Positions 9,301 to 19,232 of a stretch of 26,577 bases of DNA are shown in pieces (the stretch's first letter is position 1; each line of letters starts with the position of its first letter). Source of the stretch: Porogramme epimiltina (Eukaryota; Basidiomycota; Agaricomycetes; Polyporales; Polyporaceae). Location of the stretch: positions 1 to 26,577 of the forward strand of contig FTLJ01000390.1 of assembly GCA_900155495.1 (NCBI GenBank), read 5' to 3'. The notes under the pieces were generated by a model, which had not been told where the DNA came from, searched no databases, and saw nothing but the letters and a program-made list of their open reading frames with translations. Made by a program: the position numbers and the translations under genes.

Positions 9301-12300
9301 CTAGTACGCCGCAAAAGACGACTCACAGTCGCGCCAGTACTGGGTCAGGTGCTCCAGAACCTCTATGACGACGCCGCTTTTGAACATGAGCGCGTGCTCC
9401 GCGCCCTTCACGACCTTGACCTGGCACTTGTCGGGGCCCATGGCGCTCTCCATCCAGCGCACCGCGTTCTCCGCGATGCGCTCGTCCCGGTCGCCGTACC
9501 ACACGCGCACGTCGTGCGGGTACGTCTGGTACGAGAAGCCCCACGGGAGCCGGTCGTGGTTGAGGATCTGGAGGAGGTCGTTGTGCGTGCCCTTGGCCGA
9601 CTCGGCGTGCGAGGCGGCGATGAGTGCATTCCCAAGCGCGACTTGGAAGCTCTGCGCGGATGTGGGTGTCGTCGGTGCTGGTGTCGGTGTCCTGGATCCG
9701 CTATGGGGCTGGGGAGATTGTAGAAGTGAGAGTGAGGGTGATGATGGGCTGGTGGCGGTCATGGATATTGACCGCCGACCGGTTGCCCGAGAAGGGGACA
9801 CGGTAGATTCTTCAGTCAGATCTAGAGAGGGGAGGTCCTTGGGTTTCATGGACTTGGGGGACGGGGATCGTGATTTCTGGAATGCCGAATTCCAGTCGAA
9901 CTGGTCCAGACCTAGGCCGACCTCGACGTTCTCCGGCGTCGATGGCGGTGGGATCCATGGTGGCGTTGGAGTCGGGGGATCGGACATCTTTGTCGTGTTG
10001 GACCGGGAACCCCGGCCTTTCAAAGAGCCCATAGAGCGGAGCGCCTTGAGCTTCTTTCCGGTACTGCCACCCGACTTGTCCACGACAGGGCTCTGGGGCT
10101 GCTGGCTGCTGGAGGCGGACTTGAACCGGCCGAGGAAGCCACGCGACGTCTTTCGTGAAGGTGCGCTCGACGTCGACTTGCATTCGCTGATGGTGCGATT
10201 CCGGCCCAAAGTCGGCGGGGGGTTCTGTCCGATGGTGCTCAGGCTGTCGAACCGCCCTTCGAAGTCCCGAAGGTCGTCGTATTCGGAAAACGCAATTGAC
10301 GACATGCTAGGCCGAGGCTGCGATTCCGGCTGCTGGGATGAAGGCGTCACCGTGGAGGCGGAGTTAGGAGGAGAACGAGGCGTGTTCAGGGCAGACGAGG
10401 ACGATGCTGCGGACGTCGACGGAGACGCCTTGAGGTTAAAGCCAATGCCCTCGAACGCGATTGTCGGCGGTTTCCCGAGCATCCACGCTTGGATCTTCCA
10501 CTCGGCCGCCTGCGCGGTCTTCAGGATGCCGTTCGGCACGTATTTCAGCCATTTGTACCCCCCTGCATGACACATGAGCCGGTGCGTTCATATTCATAGC
10601 GCAATTCCGAAATGGACCCACCGCCTTCGCCGCCCGCCACCCACGGCGCGAGGAGACACAGCTCGCCTCTGATTCGCTCCGGGTGCTTATTCGCAAAGGC
10701 CATCGCATACGGAGCCCCCGCCGAGTGCGCCATGATGCTACACTGCTCGATGTTGAGCTGGTCCAGGACCTCCTCGACCACCGACGCCCATTCCGGGATG
10801 CCCTTCGCGGACTTCGACTTCGGGACGTCCGTGCGGCCCAAACCCCAACTGCGCGGCGCTTGAGTATTTATGGGGGACCACAAATCAGGAAAGAGACGCA
10901 CCGATCTATGGTGATCAACCTGATGCCCATGCACTCCGCCATCTCGTCGTACAAACCCATGATATGCCGTACGCACCCCAGACCGAGGAAGACGACGACG
11001 GGGAAGCCCGTGGGGCTTCCGAGATCGGACAAACTCACGGTGAGCGGGTTGCCGCGGGACCCGTGCGGCGAGCGGGTGAGGCGGAGGAGCGTCGTGAGGC
11101 GCGTCGAGCGCAGGTACTGCGCGATCGTCTGCGAGGGCGAGTTCACCTGCACCTTCGTGAGGCCCATGAGGTCGAGCGGGGGCAGCGGCGGCTGCTCAGA
11201 GATCGTTGTCGAGTTCGAGTATATCGACGACTCGCGGCGGGTGTCGGAGCGCGGCGAGGACACGGAGCGGACGAGGTCCGGCGCGGAGTGCGGGTGCTGC
11301 TGGAACGAGCGGGCCTTGTGCACCGTGCGGGGGACGAGCGACGCACGCTTCTGGAGCTGGATCGTCCGCTGGATCTCCTCCGCGAGCGTGTCCACCGAGG
11401 ACCGCGACACCATGTCCCCGTCCTCCTCCTCCCCCGCCGTGCCCGCTGCACCCCCCGCCGACGCCCCCGACACGGCGGGCCTCGGCTCGGGCTCGGGCTC
11501 CGGGGAGCGGAGCCGGGAGTAGGTGCTCGGCGCGATGCTGTCGTGGCCGTTGCTGGTCGCGTACGACGTCTTGCGCGAGCGCGCCTGCTGCTCGAGCGGC
11601 GCATGGGCGCGGATGATCTCCGATATCGACGGCGCCACGGTCTTCTGCAGCTGGGGCGACGGGATCCGCGGGAACCCCCCCGCCTCGGGGCTCGTCGGGG
11701 GCCGGGACGAGGACGATGTCGTCCTGCTTTGCGCTCGACGTGGCCGCGGAGGGGGCGGGGACCGTGCACGGGGCGCCACATCTTCCTCGTCTTCGTCCGC
11801 ATCCGAGTCGCGGGATCGTACCGACTGTTTGCGAGGCAGAGCCCCGCCGAGCTTCACCCCCGGCGGGGGCTTCGGGAGCGGGGGCTGATAGAGGGGGTGG
11901 AAGCCGGCCTTGAAGGCCTTGGACGTGCGCGCGGACATGCTGCTGAGGCCCATGAAGTGGTCGTCCCCGCCGCCGCCAAAGCCGTTCATGCCGTCCACGA
12001 GCGCGTCCATGGTCTCGACGCCTGCGACGGGCGCGGCGACGACGACGGGCGCGCCGCCAAAGATCGGGTCGCGGAAGAAGGAGTCGTCGACCGGCGTCTG
12101 CGGCGCGTCCTCGAGGTGGGAGAGCGTCGACGAGTTCGAGTCGCGGAGCGGGTAGCTGTAGTGCGACGCCGGGTCGCCGCTCCCGCGGCTCGTGAGGCTA
12201 TGGGAATGGTTCGAGGGCCCCGAGCGGGCGCGCGAACGCTGTTGCTGTTGCTGCTGCTGCTTTTGCGCTGCGCCCTCGACGCCGCCGTACCGCGGACGTG

Positions 12301-12745
12301 GCTGGCGAGTATCGACGGAAGGGAAGTCGAAAAAGCTGCCCTGCGGTCCCTGTCCCTGCACGTCCTCGGCTGCGTCCAGCGGCTCGTACTCCTCCCTCTG
12401 CCTGTCCTTATTATTCCCGCGGGCGTTCTTCGGAGTTGGGAAGCTCTGCTCGTGGCGGAGACTGGCCGACTTGGAAGGCCGGCGGTGGTGCGTGCGCGCT
12501 GCGAGGTCCTGCGGGCGGGAGATCACAGGCCGCGACACGTCGTGGCCGAATGCATGGAACGAGGAGGGGGAGGTCGACTTCTCGGCGTGGGACCTTGCCC
12601 CGCTGGAAGATGGGGAATTTCGATCAGGTGAGGCTGGCGACGGTCGGTCGCGACGGAGCGACAATAGCGAGGACCTCCGGCGTGGGGTTTGGTGGGCGGC
12701 GTCGTACGAAGAGGGGGGTTCGCGGGACAGGACGTGGGCCGACAT
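9301..12745 (-). CDS. Large alpha/beta-hydrolase with disordered N-terminus (3 exons, 1110 aa)
   Basis: Exons in coding order are 12745-10902, 10848-10622 and 10562-9301; introns are 53 and 59 nt. Residues 1-510 are Ser/Pro/Arg-rich and probably disordered, with a seven-glutamine run near 162-168. The hydrolase fold begins around 540-600 (FPVVVFLGLGC strand and oxyanion region, then DRWGLGRTD). The nucleophile elbow reads AHSAG with Ser657, so the usual first Gly of GxSxG is Ala. Acid candidates are Asp1048/Asp1050 in WYGDRDE, and the catalytic His is His1080 in GAEHALMF. About 200 residues of Ser/Pro-rich sequence are inserted inside the fold between the cap region (AEWKIQAWMLGKPP) and the C-terminal third. 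All triad members are present, so it is probably active, but the substrate cannot be told. Such large hydrolases are common hypothetical proteins in fungi. Confidence 0.85.
12239..12264 (-). repeat. CAG/CAA repeat encoding poly-Gln
   Basis: On the minus strand a CAG/CAA run encodes seven consecutive Gln in the disordered N-terminal part of the hydrolase. Mixed CAG and CAA codons make it less prone to slippage than a pure repeat. Confidence 0.8.
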
Positions 12746-13874
12746 CGGGGGGAACGTATGCTCTAGGCAACGATTAGGGAGCGAACGTGGTGGGAAAGAG
12801 CGGGCGGGGGCGACGGAACGGGAAAGGACCGGGCGAGGCGTGCGCTGCTGGGGGCGTCACCGGACCAGCGTCGCTGTCGGCGACGACGAGGAGCACGGGC
12901 GGGGGGGTATCTGGCGGCGATAGGTCGACGACGAGCGGACAGACGGAGCTATCTGCCGACGCGCCCACCGACTCGAAAACCGGCCAACGGGCGTCTCCAC
13001 CCTACCGGACGCTAGCGGCGGCAAGCGGCCGCCCATGGGCCCCAGCTGGCTACAATCACCTTCTAAGGCACGGCGAATATTGCTGCGCTCATAAAACGAG
13101 CCTGGGCATCATGCATCATGACGGGGGCTGCACGGACAATTTCCTTTACATTGCTTCAATACGGCTGGCTGGCTGAGCTGTGGAAAGACAAGCGATGCAG
13201 TGCTCGGTGTATACGACAGCCGTAACGCTGTATAGACCAAGTCGAGCTGTCGGAGATCGCTGTACGGCATAAACAACCACGTCATCGCGCTACCGTCAGA
13301 ACAAAGGCAGCGTCCAACGAGGCAGTCGCGGGCGCCGGCCCTCTTTCGCACTGAAGGTTACATACAATAGCTCGATCGAAGCAGGCCCTAATCACCACCT
13401 GCCTGTCAATTCAAGCGTAATTTTCCCAAAGCGCCAGAGGAAGCACCGCGGGGATCAAGCCGGCGTGGTTCAATTTTGGAGGACGATGATGGGAGGCGGG
13501 TTTCTCCGCGGCCACTCCGAGACAGCGGGTATGCGTTGGTACACTACTGGTACAGACATGTACAGTCCGAAACTAAATCCAACTACAGTACTTGGTGAGC
13601 GACAACATGGCGACGTCAAATCATTCCGGCAGGCGTACAAACGATCCGGACTCGTGGAGTGGGGGATATCGACAAAGCAGCAAGCATTAAACGGTGGGGT
13701 TCGATGGCAGAACAATCGCCAAAGCAGCGGCGGGGCGCGCAGAAAAGAACAGCGCTCGGTGGGGGTGGCCTAGGGCCTAGCTGTACGACAATGCAAATCA
13801 GCCTCCACACTTTGTTTTACTGCGGCGCGCGCAGGGAACGTATGACGCACTACTCACCCATACGGTCTCAGGCC
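12746..13874. other. Intergenic between F-box and hydrolase genes
   Basis: This holds the promoter and leader of the hydrolase gene (minus strand, next to 12745) and the 3' flank of the F-box gene. Base composition falls between about 13080 and 13830, as expected of noncoding DNA here. Open frames in the region carry no recognised motif. No tRNA-like cloverleaf was seen. Confidence 0.55.
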
Positions 13875-15014
13875 TCAGGCCTCCTCCGGGTCGCTCGAGG
13901 CCGCGCCCACAGCGAGGGCGATGCCTCGAGCGCGACAAGCGTCCCGGAGCTCGTCGCACTGGTGTGGGAGCCACGACGCAAACGGCGGCTTGTTCGTGCC
14001 TGTGGGCGCGACGAGGCGGCGCATCTTGGGTAGCGCGCCGGCGCGGACGAACGCGGTCCAGTCCTCGGTCGGCACGCGCACCATGCGCCCCTGCACGGAG
14101 AGCTCCTCGAGCTGCGGGCACGCCTGCGCGACCGCGCGGAGCGTGGCCGGGGTCGCGTCGAAGCCCGCGAGGCGGAGCGTGCGCAGCGCGGGGCACGGCG
14201 GGGGCGCGTCGTCGTCGAAGACGGACGGGTGCGCGGACATGTCGGACGCCTCGTAGTGGAGCTCCTCGACGCCCTCGCAGACCTCGAGCATGGAGCGCAT
14301 GTGCTCGTCCATCTCGGCGGTGGACTTGCCGACGACGCGGAGGACGCGGAGGTGCTCCCAGGAGCCCTGGCAGAGGTCGGGGAGGAAGCCGTCGGCGATG
14401 TCGACGTTGTTGAGCGCGAGCTGCTCGAGCTGGCCGGGCCGGTCCATGGAGGGCGGGTAAACGGTCAGCGCGACGTTGGAGAGGGTGAGGCTGCGGAGGA
14501 AGGGGAAGCGGAACGCGATGACATCGTCCCACTCGAGGGAGGGGAGGGTGTGGAAGCGGGGGTTGGCGGCGTAGGTGTTCTCGTCGTCGGGGAGCGCAGA
14601 ATGGCCGTCGATGTGGAGAGAGGTGATGGCGCGCGTGTCGGTCATGACATGGAGGAAGCGCTCAGCAGAGACTGCGAGGTCGCCGCCTAGGGTGACGGAC
14701 CGGAGGCCCTTGAGGCCGAGGATGTACCTGAGGCTCTGCATCTCCTGCTCATCGAGGGCGCGCCGGGCATCCGCAACTGGGCGGAGTTCGACACCGCGAA
14801 GATAGGGAAGGAGGTCGGGGTTCTCGCGAAGGGTGCGGGCGAAGAGCCTGCACGCGCGGAAGGAACGCAGGGACGGACGTGCGTAGAGGCGTTTGCGGAC
14901 CGGGGCGACCCATGACGGAGAGATGAGGGCGAGGCGTTGGAAGTCTCTGGGCCACCAATGGTCGTCGCTCTCGAGAATGATGGGGATAAGGTCGTCGACG
15001 AGGGCGGGAGACAT
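13875..15014 (-). CDS. F-box/leucine-rich-type protein (single exon, 379 aa)
   Basis: The protein starts with an F-box-like segment at residues 4-60 (LVDDLIPIILESDD, then FQRLALISPSWVAPVRKRLY), typical of the expanded basidiomycete F-box families that link substrates to SCF ubiquitin ligases through Skp1. The remainder has irregular leucine-rich spacing, for example LRSVTLGGDL, FLRSLTLSNV, LEQLALNNV, LRVLRVVG, LRTLRLAGFD and LEELSVQG, consistent with a degenerate LRR solenoid that would bind the substrate. There are no introns, unlike every other gene here. The reading frame is open further upstream to about 15644, but the ATG at 15014 directly precedes the F-box and fits family starts. It is divergent from the transporter gene with about 700 bp between starts. 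Its target is unknown. Confidence 0.85.
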   Translation of the reverse strand: MSPALVDDLIPIILESDDHWWPRDFQRLALISPSWVAPVRKRLYARPSLRSFRACRLFARTLRENPDLLPYLRGVELRPVADARRALDEQEMQSLRYILGLKGLRSVTLGGDLAVSAERFLHVMTDTRAITSLHIDGHSALPDDENTYAANPRFHTLPSLEWDDVIAFRFPFLRSLTLSNVALTVYPPSMDRPGQLEQLALNNVDIADGFLPDLCQGSWEHLRVLRVVGKSTAEMDEHMRSMLEVCEGVEELHYEASDMSAHPSVFDDDAPPPCPALRTLRLAGFDATPATLRAVAQACPQLEELSVQGRMVRVPTEDWTAFVRAGALPKMRRLVAPTGTNKPPFASWLPHQCDELRDACRARGIALAVGAASSDPEEA

Positions 15015-15718
15015 GTGTGGGGGCCCTGGGGGGATATGTGTGGGGGACTGCGCAAACGCGGGGGCTGTTAGTGGACCGAGGGCTGGGGGAGAAATACACG
15101 GACGGCAAGCGACACGGCGGGCGGGGACGGAACAGGCCGCGCCCCACAGAAGGCAGGAGCCTTTGAACGCTGCAGCCCGCCGGTTCAGCCTAGCTCCCCC
15201 TGGCAGGATGCGAGCAGACAGTCGTGGCAGCGTCCACTCTCCTGGCGCCTCTCCCGGCGCCTCCCCCACCTCGCCCGCGGCCCTGCGCGCGACATCACGC
15301 GGATCTCCTCCGAATCCCTCTCCCCTGCGCACCTCCCACCTGCACCCGCTCTCTGTCATCCTCCGACGCGTCCACAGCGTCCTCTCGGGCTGCTCGCGCG
15401 TGCCGCGCCCGCCCAATACACTTCTCTCCGCACTCGCTGCACAGATGACCTCTCTAACGTATTGCCCAATTCCGAATGCACTAGCGCCCCACATGCATCT
15501 GGGAATTCCCATGACAGGCGTAGCTCTCCATTCGGACGGACCAGTGCGCGGCGGCGCGCGCCGTGGTTTCTTCCATCCCTCTTCGGGCTCCTCCTCGCCC
15601 AACCTCGTTATGCGAGCGATAAGATAGGCTGCTCCCCCCGTCAATAAAAGCAGCCGTCAATTCCGAATGCCCGTCCGCGGCTGCTTCGCAAACCACGACG
15701 CCTCATCTTTAGAGCCCC
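15015..15718. other. Shared divergent promoter region (F-box gene / transporter)
   Basis: This 704-bp region lies between the divergent starts of the F-box gene (minus) and the amino acid transporter (plus) and probably contains both promoters. The half near the F-box gene is GC-rich with C/T tracts; the half near the transporter contains a double GATA element at 15618-15626. Confidence 0.6.
15618..15626 (+). promoter_or_regulatory. Tandem GATA sites upstream of transporter
   Basis: The sequence CGATAAGATAG holds two HGATAR matches in direct repeat, about 100 nt before the transporter ATG. Fungal GATA factors of the AreA/NIT2 type bind such sites and activate nitrogen-uptake genes when preferred nitrogen is scarce. 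Regulation here is inferred only from motif and gene type; GATA cores are short and occur by chance. Confidence 0.35.
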
Positions 15719-18085
15719 ATGACGGCATCGAGGCTGCAAGCCTCCCCTTTTCAGCACCACTCCACCGAAGAGGTCCCGCAGAACCTCTCGGAGAAGGAAC
15801 GCGTCGATGTTTTCGTAGACCAAGAAGACCATGACATCCACTACAAAACGCTCAGTTGGCAGGTGCGTCCGAGCCTCGACCGGCCCTCGGGCTGTGTGCA
15901 TGTGAACTCATCGCTCTCGACTCCAGTTTGTCGCCGCACTTATGATTGCTGAGATCGTCAGCAATGGCATGCTCACTCTACCGAACGCAATGGCCGCAGT
16001 CGGTTCGTTCGCGGTCTCGTTCCTGCGCCACAAACCCGCTCAATCTCCTTCTTTTTGCCAAGGAATCGTACCTTCTCTGGTCCTCACCATTTTCCTCGGA
16101 ATATTCGCCCTTTACACGGCGAAACTCCTCATCGACTTTAAACTCAATCACCCGGAGGTCCACAACATGGGTCAGTACTTCGATCAAGAATTTCAGAACC
16201 TTTCTCTTGGCCCGCGGTCAGACATCCACATAGCCGTAGTGATCGCACCAACTCCGGGCGGTCGCTCTTTTGCTCCGCTTTGGTCCCTGTGGGCGCGTGC
16301 ATGGGGATGGCCGTGTCATTCACGGCACGACCTGTACACTCGAGCGATATTGGCATGGTGGTGGCCGTCTTAAGCTATTCCCCAGGCTGCGGCGACCACC
16401 GTATCCACGTCGTATTTCTGACCCGGGCCAGCATTTCCCTCGTTCAAAATAGAGCGCTGCGGCGCAATACCAGAACTTTGAGAATAACCCGATGCCTAGG
16501 TGACGCAGGTATGATCATCTTCGGTCCCCTCGGTCGGGAGATTCTATCCGGTGGAACCATCATATTTGCTATATTCGGCACGGTAATGCACCCCTCCAAA
16601 ACGTTATCGACTGTGCACGCTCGCTAACCTGGAGTGCTTTCGCGCGCGGCCGCGCGCGCGTAGGGCTCTGAATTGCTTTCAGGGCAACAGGCACTCTCGA
16701 CCCTGTCCAACAACGGTCTGTGCGCCACGGTGCTGCTCGCCATCTTCGCCGTCGCGACGTTCGTCGTCTCGCTCCCGCGCACGCTCGGGCGGCTGAGCTG
16801 GCTAGGCCTTTTTAGTGCGATTTTCATCACGGTGTGCGGCTTTCTGGCCATGGTCGGTGCTGGCGTGAACCCCACCCCGGATGGCGTCATCGTGGCCGCG
16901 GTGCCGACGACTTTCTACCAAGCGTTTCTGGCGATAACCGGACCGGTAAGTATGTGATGGGCCCTGGACGGTCGGGGGCGATAGCGTGAGAGCGGCTACT
17001 GATCTGGTGCCGCCTAGGTGTTTGCTTATGCAGGTACGGAAAGCGTTCAATCCGTCGAGTTGAACGCGGAATAACACAATATGTGCAGGACACTTCATGT
17101 GAGGATTCGGTCGTAGAAGCTTAGAGCGATGAGTAACGCATGATCACAGGTTCTTCATTCTCATCTCGGAGATGCGCAAACCTGAAGACGCCATGAAGGT
17201 ACGCAGGCCCCATCGATTCATCCGCCCGCCCACCTCACATAGGTCCCATCATTCAAACACAGGCTGCCTGGACGCTGCAGGGGTTCGCTACCGTATTTTA
17301 CGCGGTCTTCAGCGTGGTCATCTACGTCCGCATCGGAAACGGCGTGGCCTCGCCCGCCCTGTTTTCCCTGCCCCCGGTCTGGGCCAAGATAACTTTCGGG
17401 ATCGGGCTGGTCAACTTCCTCATGTCAGTACGCCGGCCTCCTCCCGCGAACGTTTTGCCCGGCTGCTGACCTGCCCCACTGCCTTCGCCTTCACCCCACA
17501 CCCTCCGGCAACCCATCGCGCCCGCTCTGCCCCCCTCGCCCCATTCCCCTCACGCACAGAGCCGGCGCGCTCTACTCGCACACCGCCGCGAAGCTCGTCT
17601 TCGTCCGCCTCTTCCGGCACACGCGCCACATCTACACGCACACTGCGCTCGGCTGGGCCGCGTGGGTCGCGCTCTGCTTCGCCGCGACCGCCGCCGCGTT
17701 CGTGCTCGCGAGCGCCGTGCCCATCTTCTCGTACCTCACCGGCATCACCGCCGCGCTCTTCGCGTCCTGGTACACGTACGGCGTCGCCGGCTTCTTCTGG
17801 CTCCACGACGCGTGTCGCCCCGGGCCCGGCGGGCCCGGCGTGGAGCGCGGGCTCGCGGCGCTGCGGCGGCGCTGGCGCGGGGCGGCGCTCGCGGCGCTCA
17901 CTGTCGCGGCGGGCGCGTTTATCTGCGTGGCGGGGACGTACGTCTCGGTAAAGGTCTGTCTGTCTGTCCGATGTCGCTGTCCTCGCTGGTGGAGGTCTCG
18001 TATGTGGCGCTGACTTACTGCCCTGGTCTAGCTCATTGTGGACGCGTACGAGCAGGGCCTCGTTGGCAAGCCGTTCACGTGCTAG
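15719..18085 (+). CDS. Amino acid transporter, Aa_trans/mtr-like (11 exons; apparent 2-nt frameshift)
   Basis: This is an Aa_trans-family (APC fold) permease like Neurospora mtr, expected in the plasma membrane to import neutral amino acids. Exons: 15719-15862, 15927-16002, 16063-16170, 16500-16582, 16664-16945, 17018-17033, 17089-17098, 17150-17200, 17263-17423, 17560-17953, 18032-18085. Family marks are MIAEIVSNGMLTLPNAMAAV (first helix), YTAKLLIDFKLNHPEVHNMG, FGPLGREILSGG, GSELLSGQQALSTLSNNG, VVSLPRTLGRLSWLG, VFAYAGHF and ISEMRKPEDAMK, then several hydrophobic helices to a Cys C-terminus. Two exons are microexons of 16 and 10 nt. The exon sum is 1379, two more than a multiple of three; the excess maps to a TC repeat at 17159-17164, where two units rather than three restore MFFILISEM. 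Corrected length is 458 aa. It is either a sequencing error or a recently inactivated allele. Confidence 0.8.
17018..17033 (+). other. 16-nt microexon of the transporter
   Basis: CCTAG/GTGTTTGCTTATGCAG/GTACGG encodes VFAYA plus the first base of Gly. It is flanked by introns of 72 nt (16946-17017) and 55 nt (17034-17088). The encoded residues are the conserved VFAYAGH motif of Aa_trans proteins, so the exon is needed. Confidence 0.75.
17089..17098 (+). other. 10-nt microexon of the transporter
   Basis: GTGCAG/GACACTTCAT/GTGAGG supplies the end of Gly, then His and Phe, and two bases of the following Met. It completes the motif VFAYAGHFM across three introns. The following intron is 51 nt (17099-17149). 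Confidence 0.65.
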
Positions 18086-19232
18086 GGCGCACCCAGCTGC
18101 GAACGTTCGAACGTGTCGTTGATAGAGTTAGTCGTATGGACCTGTTGTCGGCGTCAGTGCTACGCTCGCGGCGTTACAAAGGCTAGGGATCGGGGTGCGA
18201 GGCGTCGCAATGTATGTGCGATTTGGGTTTATTGAAAGATACAGCGGGCAGCAGCGCGCGTACACTATTTAGACAGCGGACACGAGTGCGTGGTCTCGCA
18301 CTGGCAGCACCCCTCCTTCCGGGAGCGGGTTGGCGTAGGCACAATGCAGAATTAGTGAGAGCCCCCGGCGCAATAAATACTGCTCCGCCGACGAGGGATG
18401 CTGCACTGTGCCGCGCCAAGCCAATGTGAATGGTAGGCGAGCAGTCGAATATTTGCCGCACCGGTCAGGGCAAGTGCTCTACCACCGCTTGGCACGCGAC
18501 TCGTCTCGCCTTGCACACGACCGCTTTTTAGGATACTGCCGACACCATCCTTGGACCACCAACACCTCCTTCTACTGACGCTGCCTGCACATCTTGATAC
18601 TCTCCACCGCCTGCCAGCTTACGCCGCCCCGCCTAACACGAATGCATCACGTCCGCAGGCTGACTCTGCAGATGCGTCTAACCATCTGATTGCCACCAGC
18701 ACTGGCCGCACCCCCCGACGCCTCCGACGCCGCCCCCGATGCGTGTAAGCCCGCACTGAGCCTAACTTACGCGTCCCCCCGCCAGAGGGCCTCGTAAGCC
18801 GACGCCGCTATACTTGTACTTACGCTTTAGGCACCGGCACCCGCCCATACCTGTCTTCCCGGCCCCGCGCTCCGCCGACCCGCAGCCCCCACGCCCCCGC
18901 CGACTGACTCCTCGAGGCCTCCGCGAGTCTTCCAGCAACAAGAGAGCCTCCCCGCCGCAGAGCCCCGACCACGCACCGCTGCTCCCCGACGTGTCCAGGC
19001 AGGACTACTGAACTCCCCTTGGCAATAAGTCGCCGCCCTCGACGCCTCCCCGGCCGACGCCCGACGAAGCCGAAGCACCCCGGGCCTTCCCCGCCAGAGC
19101 CTGCGCCCTACTCCGCCCAACTGTAACTCTGTACCTACCGCAGCCGTCCAGCACGACCTGGGCCCGCACCCGCACCCGCACACACACACGAATCCCTCCG
19201 CCACAGCCCTGCACAGGACCCTGGAGCCCCGA
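18086..19232. other. Intergenic, 3' flank of transporter and promoter of acyltransferase
   Basis: No gene seen. An AATAAA at about 18370 lies some 285 nt after the transporter stop and could act as a polyadenylation signal. From about 18530 onward the plus strand is rich in C and CCGACGCC-like words, with a CCCGCA/CACA tract near 19165-19190, which fits a promoter and 5' leader for the acyltransferase gene. Confidence 0.5.

Noticed and set aside
9365..10570. 401-aa plus-strand open frame opposite the hydrolase
   Set aside because: No family motifs; the minus strand carries the hydrolase triad and matched splice sites.
10964..12631. 555-aa plus-strand open frame opposite the hydrolase N-terminus
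   Set aside because: Arg/Ala/Leu-rich shadow caused by GC-rich codons on the opposite strand.
16664..16679. Transporter exon 5 starting after the TTTCAG at 16681
   Set aside because: That acceptor needs phase 1, but the preceding exon ends in phase 0. The TAG at 16661-16663 is in phase and restores the conserved GSELLSGQQ segment.
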